A DNA stretch of 64,000 bases from Hugenholtzia roseola DSM 9546 (GCF_000422585.1 NZ_KE383881.1:170973-234972); one strand, 5' to 3'. Numbered from the stretch's first letter, positions 7,647 through 17,069 are shown. Translations and numbers: made by a program. The notes: generated by a model not told the origin, from the letters alone.

Positions 7647-8900
7647 CTAACTGCTAAATCCGCCTTTGGCAGCCACCAAAAGGCTTAAATCTTTGTATCG
7701 CATATTAAACTTTTTACTTAAATACTGATTAGTCAGGTTTCCTTGATAGGCATAAACGCCGCGCGAAAAGTAGCCGTCTGTAAATACCAAATCCTCGACA
7801 CTGCCCATTTCACCTGCTCGCACCAAAAGGGGCGCGAAGAAGTTGCTCAAAACCGAAGTGGCAGTACGAGCTACACGCGAGGGTATATTGGGGACGCAGT
7901 AGTGAATTACGCCGTATTTTTTGAAAGTGGGGTGCGTGTGCGTCGTGGTTTCCGAAGTTTCGATGCAGCCCCCATGGTCTATGCTCACATCTACAATCAC
8001 TGAACCAGCCTTCATGCGAGCGACCATTTCTTCGCTCACCACACAAGGCGTGCGCCCTTTTTCGGGTCTGATAGCACCAATTACAACGTCCGCTTGGGTC
8101 AGAGCCGTTTGTAGGGTTTCGGTATCGAGAATGGAGGTAAAAAGATGCGGTTGCGCCAAATTGTATTTGAGGCGGCGCAACATGGCAGTATTGTTGTCAA
8201 AAATCTGCACATTTGCACCCAAACCTAAGGCGGCACGCGCTGCATATTCGCCTACTGTGCCTGCGCCCAAGATGACTACGTTGGTAGGAGCTACGCCCGT
8301 AATGCCGCCCAACATAATGCCCTGCCCCCCATTGGCACTGCTCAAATATTCGGCAGCAATGAGAATAACGGTGCTTCCCGCAATTTCGCTCATGGCGCGT
8401 ACCACAGGCAAGCCGCCTTCGCTATCTTCTATCATTTCATAGGCGATTGCCGTAATTTTCTTTCGCACTAAGGCGTGCAAATATTCGGGCGTTACGCCTG
8501 CCAAATGCAGTGCTGAAATGAGCGTCTTGCGCGGTGGAATCATCTCTATTTCGCCTAAGGTAGGCGGTGCTACCTTCAAAATAATTTCCGATTGGAAGAC
8601 TTCTTCGGGGTCATAACAGACCTTTGCCCCTGCCTCGCTATAAGCGTGGTCGTCGTATTGGCACTTTTTGCCTGCCCCCGCTTCTATGCGAACTTCATTG
8701 CCATTATTGACCAAGAGGCGCACCGCTTCGGGGCGCAAAGCCACTCTAAATTCGCTCTCCTCGTCTTCGGCAGGGATACCGATACTTAGGCTGCTAAGGT
8801 GGTCTTTGATGGCTAAGGCTTTTTCCTGCGGCTGTGCGTATTGAAGCAACTGTTTGGCAATTTCTGCCTGCGGTTTGTCCTTGTTTGGCTCTTTACTCAT
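7647..8900 (-). CDS. ald: Alanine dehydrogenase
   Basis: NAD-dependent alanine dehydrogenase of the AlaDH/PNT family, interconverting alanine and pyruvate plus ammonia. The N-terminal catalytic domain shows the family pattern E-x-R-V-A-L-x-P-x-x-V, with GAGKKCQYDD and AGAKV; the Rossmann domain has VVILGAGTVGEYAA, and a SIDHGGCIETS loop lies near the active site. 417 residues, with a ~30-residue extra N-terminus compared with the classical enzyme. Its ATG overlaps the tsaE stop by 8 nt, so the two are translationally coupled; the pairing is metabolic coincidence as far as can be seen. Confidence 0.92.
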   Translation of the reverse strand: MSKEPNKDKPQAEIAKQLLQYAQPQEKALAIKDHLSSLSIGIPAEDEESEFRVALRPEAVRLLVNNGNEVRIEAGAGKKCQYDDHAYSEAGAKVCYDPEEVFQSEIILKVAPPTLGEIEMIPPRKTLISALHLAGVTPEYLHALVRKKITAIAYEMIEDSEGGLPVVRAMSEIAGSTVILIAAEYLSSANGGQGIMLGGITGVAPTNVVILGAGTVGEYAARAALGLGANVQIFDNNTAMLRRLKYNLAQPHLFTSILDTETLQTALTQADVVIGAIRPEKGRTPCVVSEEMVARMKAGSVIVDVSIDHGGCIETSETTTHTHPTFKKYGVIHYCVPNIPSRVARTATSVLSNFFAPLLVRAGEMGSVEDLVFTDGYFSRGVYAYQGNLTNQYLSKKFNMRYKDLSLLVAAKGGFSS

Positions 8901-9339
8901 GGCGGGTCAGGGTTACGGTTCGAAGGGGAGAATCGGGGGAAGGAAGAATAGATACCACAATATAAGGCTTTGGTAGCAAAGATACAACAATTTGCGCCCA
9001 TTCTATCCAACAAATTGCACCGCTATCGAAGTATTCTTCTATACCGATGTCGAGGGCTTGTTCGAGGCTTTCTAAGCGGTAGAGGTCAAAATGGTATAAT
9101 TCGCGCTTATTGGGCAAAAGATAGCTCTGTACTAAGGCAAAAGTAGGACTACTGACAAGGTCGCTGATGCCCATCTTTCGGGCTAAGGCTTTGATAAAAG
9201 TGGTCTTGCCTGCCCCTAAATTGCCTTCAAAAATCCAAATTGGCGTGTTGCCAAATTTTGCCAACGCCTGAGCCGCCACTTCGTCCCAAGCCGCAAGCGT
9301 TGGTACTTGCCAAGTGTAGGTTATTGGTAAGGATTCCAT
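8893..9339 (-). CDS. tsaE: tRNA threonylcarbamoyladenosine biosynthesis ATPase TsaE
   Basis: Small P-loop ATPase that works with TsaB and TsaD in making t6A37 on ANN-decoding tRNAs. Walker A is GNLGAGKTTF, followed by SSPTFALVQSY, HFDLYRLES and the CWIEWAQ motif, all typical of TsaE. Length (148) is normal. It is the first gene of a two-gene unit with ald. Confidence 0.95.
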   Translation of the reverse strand: MESLPITYTWQVPTLAAWDEVAAQALAKFGNTPIWIFEGNLGAGKTTFIKALARKMGISDLVSSPTFALVQSYLLPNKRELYHFDLYRLESLEQALDIGIEEYFDSGAICWIEWAQIVVSLLPKPYIVVSILPSPDSPLRTVTLTRHE

Positions 9340-9666
9340 ATCTTGTACTCAAATTGCGGATTGTAGGTATTTGCTTATGCCTATTATTTGATGCCTTTAC
9401 AACGCCAAACAACGACAAATGTACCGAAAGATATTGAAAATAGCTAATTGTTTTGTCTTTTCTTGCCAAAAAGTACCAGAGTAGCGACAAGAAATTGCCC
9501 TTTCGGAAGTGAGATTGAAATAAAAAAGGTTTGAATAATAATAAAAAATATTTTTTACACCCAAGCCCCGAATTGAAGAAGGGCGCGACTTTTTCTATTT
9601 CGTATCCCAAAAAACACTATCTTTGCGCTTTGCAAACGAACTTTACCCTACGGATAACAAAAATAT
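9340..9666. promoter_or_regulatory. Divergent intergenic region with promoter of glyQS
   Basis: This 327-nt region separates the divergent tsaE and glycyl-tRNA synthetase genes. On the plus strand a perfect Bacteroidota -7 box TATCTTTG lies at 9618-9625, 42 nt before the glyQS ATG. On the minus strand a TACATTTG box lies at about 9414-9421 for tsaE. No clear -33 element was picked out for either. Nothing gene-like was seen. Confidence 0.5.
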
Positions 9667-11160
9667 ATGGACACTAATATCGCGGCGAATACTTACAGCG
9701 AACTTTTCCCCAAGGTCATCTCGCACGCCAAAGAATATGGCTTTGTGTTTCAGTCTTCGGAGATATACGACGGCTTGCAAGCAGTGTATGATTATGGTCA
9801 GAACGGAGTAGAATTGCGACAAAATTTACAACAGGCTTGGTGGCTTGCCATGACGCGCCTACACGAAAATATTGTAGGCATAGAAGCGGCTATTTTTATG
9901 CACCCCACTACTTGGAAAGCCAGCGGACACGTAGATGGTTTTAATGACCCTATGATTGACAACAAGGATTCCAAAAAACGCTACCGCGCCGACCAACTTT
10001 TAGAAGAACAAGCCCGCCAATACGAACTTTCTGGAAATACGGCTAAGGCAACCGCATTGCTTGCCGAAATGAACGAGCTACTCAAAAAAGACGATTTAGA
10101 AGGCGTGCGCAATCTTATTATGGCAGAAAAAATCCTTTGCCCTATCTCCAAAACGGCAAATTGGACAGAAGTCCGCCAGTTTAATTTGATGTTTTCTACC
10201 AAAGTTGGGTCAGTGGCAGAAGAAGCGACAGAGGTCTATTTGCGCCCTGAAACTGCACAAGGGATTTTTGTCAATTATCTAAATGTGCAGAAAACGGGTA
10301 GAATGAAAATCCCCTTTGGAATTGCACAGGTAGGAAAAGCCTTCCGAAATGAAGTCGTGGCGCGTCAGTTTATTATGCGTATGCGCGAATTTACCCAAAT
10401 GGAAATGCAATTTTTTATCAAACCGGGAACACAAAAAGAATGGTTTGAGTATTGGAAAAATGCACGTCGCAAGTGGCATCAAGCTATCGGCACGCCCGAC
10501 GCACGTTTGCGCTTTCACGTACATGACAAGCTCGCCCACTATGCTGATGCTGCCGAAGATATAGAATTCGAGTTTCCTATCGGTTGGAAAGAAGTGGAGG
10601 GGATTCACTCGCGCACGGATTTCGACCTTTCCCAACACGAACAGTTTTCTAAGAAGAAACTTCGCTATCACGACGCACAGACAGGCGAAAATTTTGTGCC
10701 TTATGTAATAGAAACTTCTATCGGCTTAGACCGTCTTTTCTTGCTAACCCTCTGCCAAGCCTATCGCGAAGAGGAAACCACCGACGAAAAAGGCAAGAGC
10801 GAAACCCGCACGTATTTGAGCCTGCACCCTGCCCTTGCGCCTATCAAAGTTGCGATTTTTCCTTTGGTCAAGAAAGAGCCTTTGGTAGAAAAAGCACGTC
10901 AGATTGTGGATATGTTGAAATTAGATATGAACGTATTTTACGAAGAAAGTGCTTCTATCGGCAAGCGTTATGCGCGTCAGGACGTATTAGGCACGCCTTT
11001 TTGCGTTACCGTAGATTTTGATACGATTGAAAAGGAAGGCGAAACGGTTACCTTGCGTTATCGCGATAGCATGAAACAAGAGCGCGTTTCCATTGCTGAT
11101 TTAAAAGAAAAATTATTATACGAAACCAGCATCAACAGAATTTTAGAAAAGTTGGTGTAG
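9667..11160 (+). CDS. glyQS: Glycine--tRNA ligase, dimeric class II type
   Basis: Class II aminoacyl-tRNA synthetase charging tRNA-Gly, of the alpha2 (eukaryote/Bacteroidota-like) type rather than the GlyQ/GlyS tetramer. Evidence: KEYGFVFQSSEIYDG at the N-terminus, ASGHVDGFNDP, RPETAQGIFVNY, the motif 2 region FGIAQVGKAFRNE, REFTQMEMQFF, and motif 3 ETSIGLDRLFLL; the C-terminal anticodon-binding domain begins near LAPIKVAIFPLVKK. Length 497 fits. Single gene with its own -7 box and terminator. Confidence 0.97.
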   Translation: MDTNIAANTYSELFPKVISHAKEYGFVFQSSEIYDGLQAVYDYGQNGVELRQNLQQAWWLAMTRLHENIVGIEAAIFMHPTTWKASGHVDGFNDPMIDNKDSKKRYRADQLLEEQARQYELSGNTAKATALLAEMNELLKKDDLEGVRNLIMAEKILCPISKTANWTEVRQFNLMFSTKVGSVAEEATEVYLRPETAQGIFVNYLNVQKTGRMKIPFGIAQVGKAFRNEVVARQFIMRMREFTQMEMQFFIKPGTQKEWFEYWKNARRKWHQAIGTPDARLRFHVHDKLAHYADAAEDIEFEFPIGWKEVEGIHSRTDFDLSQHEQFSKKKLRYHDAQTGENFVPYVIETSIGLDRLFLLTLCQAYREEETTDEKGKSETRTYLSLHPALAPIKVAIFPLVKKEPLVEKARQIVDMLKLDMNVFYEESASIGKRYARQDVLGTPFCVTVDFDTIEKEGETVTLRYRDSMKQERVSIADLKEKLLYETSINRILEKLV

Positions 11161-11170
11161 TGCCTTCAAA

Positions 11171-11204
11171 ACCCTAAGAATTTTCAAAATTCTTAGGGTT
11201 TTTT
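11171..11204 (+). terminator. Rho-independent terminator of glyQS
   Basis: Near-perfect palindrome ACCCTAAGAATTTT / AAAATTCTTAGGGT followed by a T run, 10 nt after the stop codon. Confidence 0.88.
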
Positions 11205-11254
11205 AGGCGTTGTTAAAATGGTCAGAAGGTCAAAAAATAACTTTTTGTACCTCG

Positions 11255-11400
11255 AGCAACCTCCTGAACCCCCACCCTGCCCTCCCCCCAAAGGGGAGAG
11301 TTCGAAAACCAAATCAATTTTTTTGCATTTATGCGAAAAAATTGATATAAAATTGAAGCCCCTCCCTATGGGGGAGGGGTTTGGGGAGGGGTGCATTTTT
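11255..11400. repeat. Paired GC-rich hairpins (REP/BIME-like intergenic element)
   Basis: Two C/G-run hairpins sit in opposite orientation about 60 nt apart: CTCCCC with GGGGAG near 11283-11300, and CCCCTCCC with GGGGAGGGG near 11360-11378. A G-rich tail (TTTGGGGAGGGG) follows. The core between them is AT-rich and holds another small inverted pair, CAATTTTTTTGC / GCGAAAAAATTG. The layout is that of a repetitive intergenic palindromic unit; no other copy is in this window. Confidence 0.6.
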
Positions 11401-11429
11401 TGCAAAATACAAAACAAAAAATCAAATAA

Positions 11430-12593
11430 ATGAAAATATTTGAAGGTTTGAAGGTGATAGAATTAGCCAGCGTACTTGCAGGTCCTTCTGTGGGTCAGTT
11501 TTTTGCCGAAGGGGGGGCGCAGGTTTTAAAAATAGAAAATACAACGGCAGGGGGAGATGTTACACGCTCTTGGAAGTTGCCTAATGAAGATAAAAATAGT
11601 ACGATTTCTGCTTATTTTTCTGCCGCTAATTGGGGCAAAGTAAGCCTTTCCCTCGATTTGACACAAAGCAGCGAGCGCAAGCAATTTTATAGCCTATTGC
11701 CACAAACCGACATCGTAATTGCAAGCTATAAATGGGGAGATGCTGCAAAATTAGGCGTAGATTACGATACGCTTTCAAAACTAAATCCTGCCCTTATTTA
11801 TGGTACGATTGCAGGCTATACCCTTGAAAAAGAGAAAGTTGGCTATGATGCCATCATACAAGCCGAAGCGGGTTTTCTTTATATGAATGGAGAAGCCGAT
11901 ACGATTGAAAGAAAAGGAAAATCTGTAAAGATGCCTGTGGCGTTAGTGGATATTTTGGCAGCTCATCAGCTCAAAGAGGGCATTTTAGCGGCTCTTTGGC
12001 GGCGCGAAAAAATCAAAAATAATAATTTATCACAAGAAAAATTAGGTACAAAAGTAGAAGTTTCTCTTTTTGATGCTGCTGTTAGCTCTTTGGCAAATCA
12101 GGCTACAAATTGGCTCAATGCAGGGCATATTCCGCAGCGTTTGGGCAATCAGCACCCCAATATTGTCCCCTATGGCAGCACTTTCGAAACCGCAGATGGC
12201 AGCGAAGTTATCATTGCCGTCGGCACAGATAAGCAATTTTCAAATTTATGTGAAGTGTTAGGATTGGCAGAGTTGCCACATCAAGAGGCTTTCAAAACAA
12301 ACCCAAAGCGCGTAGAAAATCGCCAGCTTTTATTGCCTATCTTAGAAAAAGCCTTTTTAAGATATGAAAAAAAGTTTTTAATAGAAAGTTTAGAGGCTAA
12401 AAATGTTCCCGTTGGCGGAGTCAATGCAATGCCCGAAGTGATGCAAAAGGCAGCCCATCTTATTTTGGAAGTGCCTCAAAATCAAAACCTTAACTTGCGC
12501 GGTGTGCGCAATTTTATTGCACGTTTTGAAGGAAACTACCTTGATGTAAGCGATTTAAAGCCGCCTCCTTTTTTGGCGCAAAGCCAAAAATAA
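11430..12593 (+). CDS. CaiB/BaiF family III CoA-transferase
   Basis: Family III CoA-transferases move CoA between carboxylic acids by way of an aspartyl-CoA thioester. The N-terminus GLKVIELASVLAGPSVGQFFAEGGAQVLKIE is typical, and the catalytic Asp is likely in GYDAIIQAEAGF. 387 residues is the normal size. It is a lone gene between the GC-rich repeat and a tiny membrane protein, so the substrate cannot be inferred. Confidence 0.92.
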   Translation: MKIFEGLKVIELASVLAGPSVGQFFAEGGAQVLKIENTTAGGDVTRSWKLPNEDKNSTISAYFSAANWGKVSLSLDLTQSSERKQFYSLLPQTDIVIASYKWGDAAKLGVDYDTLSKLNPALIYGTIAGYTLEKEKVGYDAIIQAEAGFLYMNGEADTIERKGKSVKMPVALVDILAAHQLKEGILAALWRREKIKNNNLSQEKLGTKVEVSLFDAAVSSLANQATNWLNAGHIPQRLGNQHPNIVPYGSTFETADGSEVIIAVGTDKQFSNLCEVLGLAELPHQEAFKTNPKRVENRQLLLPILEKAFLRYEKKFLIESLEAKNVPVGGVNAMPEVMQKAAHLILEVPQNQNLNLRGVRNFIARFEGNYLDVSDLKPPPFLAQSQK

Positions 12594-12666
12594 GCAAGAC
12601 TGACAAAAATCATTGTTTTGAGGCTCGCTCTGCCTGACCTTTGTAGCACACTAAATTCAAATTTTA

Positions 12667-12834
12667 ATGGCTACTTTCTTTTTTGCCGTTGTGATGCTTC
12701 ACCTATTGATAGGCTTTGGTTGGGTTTTGTATAAAATCGCTGTGCCGCCACGCCAGAAAAAATCTATTTCTGATGCCAAGAGAATAGATGCTAAGGGAAT
12801 AGATACTAAGAGAATAGAGAAAGATAAGCAATAA
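12667..12834 (+). CDS. Small single-span membrane protein, 55 residues
   Basis: A 55-codon frame starts at an ATG 73 nt after the CoA-transferase. The first ~25 residues form one hydrophobic segment (FFFAVVMLHLLIGFGWVLY) and the rest is a highly charged tail. The tail is coded by three imperfect 15-nt tandem repeats giving KRIDA, KGIDT and KRIEK. ACCTTTG just upstream could be a degenerate -7 box. Small proteins of this pattern are common in Bacteroidota; no function can be given. Confidence 0.5.
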   Translation: MATFFFAVVMLHLLIGFGWVLYKIAVPPRQKKSISDAKRIDAKGIDTKRIEKDKQ

Positions 12835-13159
12835 AAGCCTCTTTTTTGTAAAAAATAAAGACGCAATAGCCTTTTTTTGTGAAAAATTAAGTCCAAAATT
12901 TTCCTTACCGCATAAAGATACTAAGCTACCCTTCGAGGGCGTTATTAGTCCAAACGTTCTTTCTTGTTTCTTAGGGTGCTTCTTTGGGGCAGCACCTACC
13001 AACTTTGTGGCATAGTTTTTTCGTTATACCCACTATAAAACTTTGTCTTGCACTTAAAACTAAAATCTTTCTTTTTCTATATAGTGAAACAATAATACAT
13101 ACTTTTTCTGCTGTTTTCTTCATTCATTTCAAAAACATATCCTTTAAACTTACTAAAAT
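12835..13159. other. Gene-free AT-rich spacer
   Basis: 325 nt between the small membrane protein and the MORN-like gene. Open frames on the minus strand here are low-complexity K/L/F-rich translations of AT-rich DNA and have no sign of coding. No clear hairpin or repeat was found. Confidence 0.5.
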
Positions 13160-14644
13160 ATGACCGTAAATAAAAAAAATATCCTACTCTTTGTATTCCT
13201 TTTTCTTTGCAACTGCTCTTTTTCGCTTTGGGGTCAGAGTTTGCGTCAGGCAAAACCTACCGAGAATGGGCTGGTGCATGTGCGCGAATACTACGATTTC
13301 GACCACCAATATTTGAAGGCTGAATACTATACTGATGCCCAAGATTCTACCTTAGTGGAAGGCATGTACCGAAAATATTACGTTACGGGCGAGCTTATGT
13401 CAGAAGTAGTTTTTAAAAATGGTCAAATACAAGGTCAGCTTTTAGAACTATATCCTGATGGCAAGCCCAAGACAAAGGCAGCCTATCACAACGGTTTGAA
13501 AGAAGGCAGGTTTGAAGAATATTATCCAAGTGGAGCAATTAAAACTTCTTACCTTTGTAAAAATGATAAAAAAGAAGGCGAAGTTTTAGTTTTTAACGAA
13601 AACGGAAAAGTGGTGCAGCGCGGTTTTTATGTACAAGACGTGCTACAAGATAGTTTTTATACTTACTATGATGAAGGAAATATCAAATCGCGTTTGTATT
13701 TTAAAGATGGTGTTTTGTCAGATACGGTGCGTTATTATTATGAAAATGGCAATTTAAAAGAGCTTATTCCCTATCAAAATGGAAAACAAACAGGAATAGA
13801 GCAAACTTTTTACGAAAATGGCAATTTGAGAACGATTTGCGCCTACGAGGAGGGCGAAATGAGTGGCGATTTCAAAAGTTTTCACCCCAACGGAATTGTG
13901 GAGATGGAAACCCTCAATATGCATGGGCGTAAAAACGGCTATTTTCGACGTTTTTCTGCTGATAGCGTACTTTTGCAGGCGGCAAACTATAAAAATGGGG
14001 CATTGCATGGCAAAAACGAAATTTTCTATGCCAATGGAAAAATAAAGCAAATATTAGACTATCAAAATGGATTGCCTCAGCAAGCAGTTTTGTATGATGA
14101 AAATGGCAATTTGATACAAGAACTAAAATATCTTACCGAAAATCATATCAAAACAAAAGAATATTATAACAACGGAAAGTTAAAATTAGAAAAAGAGGAA
14201 GTGAAAAAAGTGCCTTTTGGAGTTTGGAAATACTATTTTTCCAATGGCAATTTACAAACCAAAGAAGAATACAATGAAAAAGGCAAACTAACAGGCACAC
14301 GCTCTACTTATTACAGCAATGGCAAGAACAAGACCAAAGAAAGCTATGCGCATGGTTTTCAAAATGGTGAAACCACTACTTGGACTGCCGAAGGAAAGTT
14401 GGAAAGCAAAATCAATTACAAACTTTCTATGAAGTGGGGCTATGCCGTCTTTTATCACCCAAACGGAAAAATAGCCAGCGAGGGCTTATTTTATCGCAAC
14501 TATAACTATGGAAAATGGTATTATTATGATGAAAATGAACTATTAAGCCGTCGTGAAATTTATAAAAGGGGAGCTTTGAAGGAAGCACGTACTTATAAAA
14601 ATGGTAAGAAGCGCAAAAAAAATCCTATTAAAGTTCCCAAATAA
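13160..14644 (+). CDS. Secreted MORN-variant / YwqK-like repeat protein
   Basis: Signal peptide (MTVNKKNILLFVFLFLCNCSFSLWG) followed by about 20 tandem repeats of ~22 residues with consensus Y-Y-x-N-G-x-L-K/x-x-x-x-x-Y-K-N-G, the MORN_2/YwqK pattern. The protein may also be lipidated, since a Cys lies in the hydrophobic segment, but the site is not a clean lipobox. In Bacteroidota these proteins are often labelled YwqK-family antitoxins from similarity alone; no toxin partner is present here. The C-terminus is basic (KNGKKRKK). Followed by a strong terminator. Confidence 0.8.
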   Translation: MTVNKKNILLFVFLFLCNCSFSLWGQSLRQAKPTENGLVHVREYYDFDHQYLKAEYYTDAQDSTLVEGMYRKYYVTGELMSEVVFKNGQIQGQLLELYPDGKPKTKAAYHNGLKEGRFEEYYPSGAIKTSYLCKNDKKEGEVLVFNENGKVVQRGFYVQDVLQDSFYTYYDEGNIKSRLYFKDGVLSDTVRYYYENGNLKELIPYQNGKQTGIEQTFYENGNLRTICAYEEGEMSGDFKSFHPNGIVEMETLNMHGRKNGYFRRFSADSVLLQAANYKNGALHGKNEIFYANGKIKQILDYQNGLPQQAVLYDENGNLIQELKYLTENHIKTKEYYNNGKLKLEKEEVKKVPFGVWKYYFSNGNLQTKEEYNEKGKLTGTRSTYYSNGKNKTKESYAHGFQNGETTTWTAEGKLESKINYKLSMKWGYAVFYHPNGKIASEGLFYRNYNYGKWYYYDENELLSRREIYKRGALKEARTYKNGKKRKKNPIKVPK

Positions 14645-14658
14645 AATCCTATCTTTGC

Positions 14659-14698
14659 AGGATAAAAAGGAAACTTACCTTTTTATCCTGTTTTTTTT
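14659..14698 (+). terminator. Rho-independent terminator; promoter box overlaps its upstream side
   Basis: A perfect 12-bp stem (AGGATAAAAAGG / CCTTTTTATCCT) with 7-nt loop and eight T. Immediately before it, at about 14650-14657, lies TATCTTTG, a good -7 box for the next gene at 14720, so that transcript would begin within or just before the hairpin. Confidence 0.85.
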
Positions 14699-14719
14699 AT
14701 CTCTTTTATTGCTCAAGAT

Positions 14720-16114
14720 ATGAAACTTGTTTTTCTGAAAAGCCTCCTATTTGCTTTTTTATTTTTACTAAATAAAGAGGCAATTTTAGCACAAGCCACA
14801 GCTTCCTGCACCGAAAAAATTACTTGGGTTACGCCTTTTGAAGCGGGAAAGCCCAAAAAAAGAATAAAACAACATTGGAAAAAGGTTTGTGAAAACAAAA
14901 AGACGAAAGAAATATATACCAAAATAGAAGAAGAACAGGAATGGGATTTCTCTTCGGGGGAATTAGGACGTGAATTGCAGTATGCGCAGCATTTTTATGA
15001 TGCACAAGGCAGGCTACGAAAAACGGTATACCGTCATGGTTATGAGGGAAATGATGGGGGCGAAGGCGAAATAACCTTTGATTATCAGGGAGATACCTTA
15101 ATAGAGAAAGGCAAAACCGCAACTTTTTCTTTCCATGTTCAAAAGATTGAACAGAAAGGGACACAGCCAGAAAAGCCGCTTTTGCGCTTAGTGGAAGCCC
15201 GTTATGAGAGCGAACTTTTGCCACAATATAATTATTGGGCAATAGAAAGAGAAGAAAATGAGTTTTTAGAAGAAAACAACCTACTCAAAAAAACAACTAA
15301 AAGCTACAAAAAAATATATAAAGACGCAGAAGAGAAAGAATACGATACCGACCAAAAGGAAGAAATTAGTTATTCTTATCGGGCAGACCTTAAAATTGAG
15401 AGCGAACTGCATAGCTTTTGGCAGGAAGATAAAAAAACAGATACAGAAAAGAAAACGTACTTTTATGATACGGCGCAGCGATTGATTCGCGAAGAAGTAT
15501 TTTCTTTGACAGAAAATAGCCTTTTAAATAAAAAAACTTATACTTATTTAGGGCAAACAGATAGCCTGCTTCAACAGCAGGAGGTTCGCTTTAAGGAGGA
15601 AAAACCCCTTTGGCGTGAGTCTTTGCAACGGGAATATGATGCCCAAAATCGTTGTGTGAAGGAATATTTTAGCCGTTTTAAAGAAGAACAACTTATTTAT
15701 GAGGCTATTTGGGAATATACCTATTTGGAAGGTGGGGGAAAGAAAATACTAAAAAATGAACGATTTTATTATGGACAAGGCGGGGCGATGAACTCGGAAG
15801 AAGTAATTTTGACTACCTACCAGGCAAATGAGGAGTTAGGTTCTGTTTTGCGCAACATTCGTTTTTTTGAAAATAGCAAAACTATATCGGAAACGATTGA
15901 TAAACAAGAGGTTAGCTATACAAAATTGCCGCCTTATCGAATACAAACTTCTATTTATACACACCATCGAAAAGAAAATGAGCTTGTGATAGAAACAGAA
16001 AAATACACGATTCGTAATTTTTTTAGTATAAAAGATAAAACGGTTTTGCTCAAAACGGATACTGCCGATAAGGACGGCAAACTGATAGAAATTACCGAGT
16101 TTGAGGAGAAATAA
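14720..16114 (+). CDS. Secreted hypothetical protein with YD/RHS-like motifs
   Basis: 464 residues with a signal peptide cleaved after about ILAQA. The rest is rich in E, K and Y, with scattered YD-type motifs (YDAQGRLRKTVY, YDTAQRLIREEVF, YDAQNRCVKEYF) resembling the strands of YD/RHS or MORN-like repeat proteins. No enzyme motif is visible. It may be a cell-surface or periplasmic beta-repeat protein functionally related to the upstream MORN-like gene, but it has its own promoter box. Confidence 0.6.
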   Translation: MKLVFLKSLLFAFLFLLNKEAILAQATASCTEKITWVTPFEAGKPKKRIKQHWKKVCENKKTKEIYTKIEEEQEWDFSSGELGRELQYAQHFYDAQGRLRKTVYRHGYEGNDGGEGEITFDYQGDTLIEKGKTATFSFHVQKIEQKGTQPEKPLLRLVEARYESELLPQYNYWAIEREENEFLEENNLLKKTTKSYKKIYKDAEEKEYDTDQKEEISYSYRADLKIESELHSFWQEDKKTDTEKKTYFYDTAQRLIREEVFSLTENSLLNKKTYTYLGQTDSLLQQQEVRFKEEKPLWRESLQREYDAQNRCVKEYFSRFKEEQLIYEAIWEYTYLEGGGKKILKNERFYYGQGGAMNSEEVILTTYQANEELGSVLRNIRFFENSKTISETIDKQEVSYTKLPPYRIQTSIYTHHRKENELVIETEKYTIRNFFSIKDKTVLLKTDTADKDGKLIEITEFEEK

Positions 16115-16148
16115 TCAAAACCCAAACGCTTAGAACAAGTTATGTAGG

Positions 16149-16178
16149 AGGCAAAACGTTTTTTATTTTGCCTTTCTT
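16149..16178 (+). terminator. Terminator upstream of the carotenoid gene
   Basis: Stem AGGCAAAA / TTTTGCCT with a 9-nt loop and a T-rich tail, 35 nt after the YD-like gene. Confidence 0.65.
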
Positions 16179-16199
16179 CCATTCTTAAAAAAATGCAAC

Positions 16200-16919
16200 A
16201 TGATTTTTGAAAAAATAGAAAAAAAACATCAACTATTTTATACAAATTTTAAACTTTCTGAAAAATGGGCGACCAAATTTCAGGCTCTAATTTTGGTAAT
16301 GCACCTTGCAGGGGCTATGGGGCTGGCTTGGGAGGTTTCGCGTCCGTTTTTTACTTGGGCTACGCCCTTTAATTTATTATTTGCTTCTTCTATTTTGTTT
16401 TTATTTCATCAAAAATGGGAGCAAAAGTTTTTTCTTTTTTCTCTGCTCTGTTTTTCTACGGGCTATGCAGTAGAGGTTTTGGGGGTGCATACAGGGCTTA
16501 TTTTTGGCACGTATTGGTATGGCGAAACATTGGGTTTCAAGATTTTGGAAGTGCCACTTACGATAGGTTTAAATTGGTTTGTACTTACATATTGTTTTAA
16601 TTTTTTAGTAAGTTTGATTTTTAATAGATTAAAAAATAGAGAAGATAATCTAAATAAAAAACTGATTGTTTTAAAAGCTCTTTTTGCGGCTTCTTTTATG
16701 GTCGGTCTGGACTATTGGATAGAACCGATAGCGATACGTTATGATTTTTGGCAATGGTCAGAAAATATAGTTCCTTTACAAAATTATATTGCTTGGTGGA
16801 TTGTGAGTTTCTTTCTATCTTATGTATATCATAAAAAAGAAATTCAGGCTAAAAATTTATTAGCTTTAAGTTTGCTTTTTGCACAGATTTTATTTTTTGT
16901 AATAGGTCATTTTATTTGA
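16200..16919 (+). CDS. cruF: CruF-like carotenoid biosynthesis protein (DUF422)
   Basis: Integral membrane protein with about seven hydrophobic segments in 239 residues. The stretch GYAVEVLGVHTGLIFGTYWYGETLGFKILEVPLTIGLNWF and the later ASFMVGLDYWIEPIA / FWQW region are hallmarks of the CruF/CrtC-like carotenoid 1,2-hydratase family, which adds water to acyclic carotenoid ends. Together with the phytoene desaturase at 49065 it suggests a hydroxylated carotenoid such as flexixanthin or saproxanthin; the actual pigment is not determined by these genes alone. Confidence 0.85.
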   Translation: MIFEKIEKKHQLFYTNFKLSEKWATKFQALILVMHLAGAMGLAWEVSRPFFTWATPFNLLFASSILFLFHQKWEQKFFLFSLLCFSTGYAVEVLGVHTGLIFGTYWYGETLGFKILEVPLTIGLNWFVLTYCFNFLVSLIFNRLKNREDNLNKKLIVLKALFAASFMVGLDYWIEPIAIRYDFWQWSENIVPLQNYIAWWIVSFFLSYVYHKKEIQAKNLLALSLLFAQILFFVIGHFI

Positions 16920-17069
16920 AAAAGGACAAAGGTCTTTTTTTTGCTTTTCGTTTGTAGCCATGTTATTTTTGCTGCGGCTAAGGCGCAAGGGTTATCTCCT
17001 ATTTTTGTAGTCTTTCACTACTAACAGCAAGATAATAATACAATAGTTTATCCTTTTACTACATTTTAC

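Noticed and set aside
12703..13002. Minus-strand open frame of ~99 codons
   Set aside because: It is a low-complexity reading of AT-rich DNA opposite the small membrane protein; it has repeated SIYSL runs only because of the 15-nt repeats on the other strand.
13160..14644. Toxin-antitoxin system from the YwqK-like label
   Set aside because: The gene encodes a secreted repeat protein and no toxin-like partner lies next to it.
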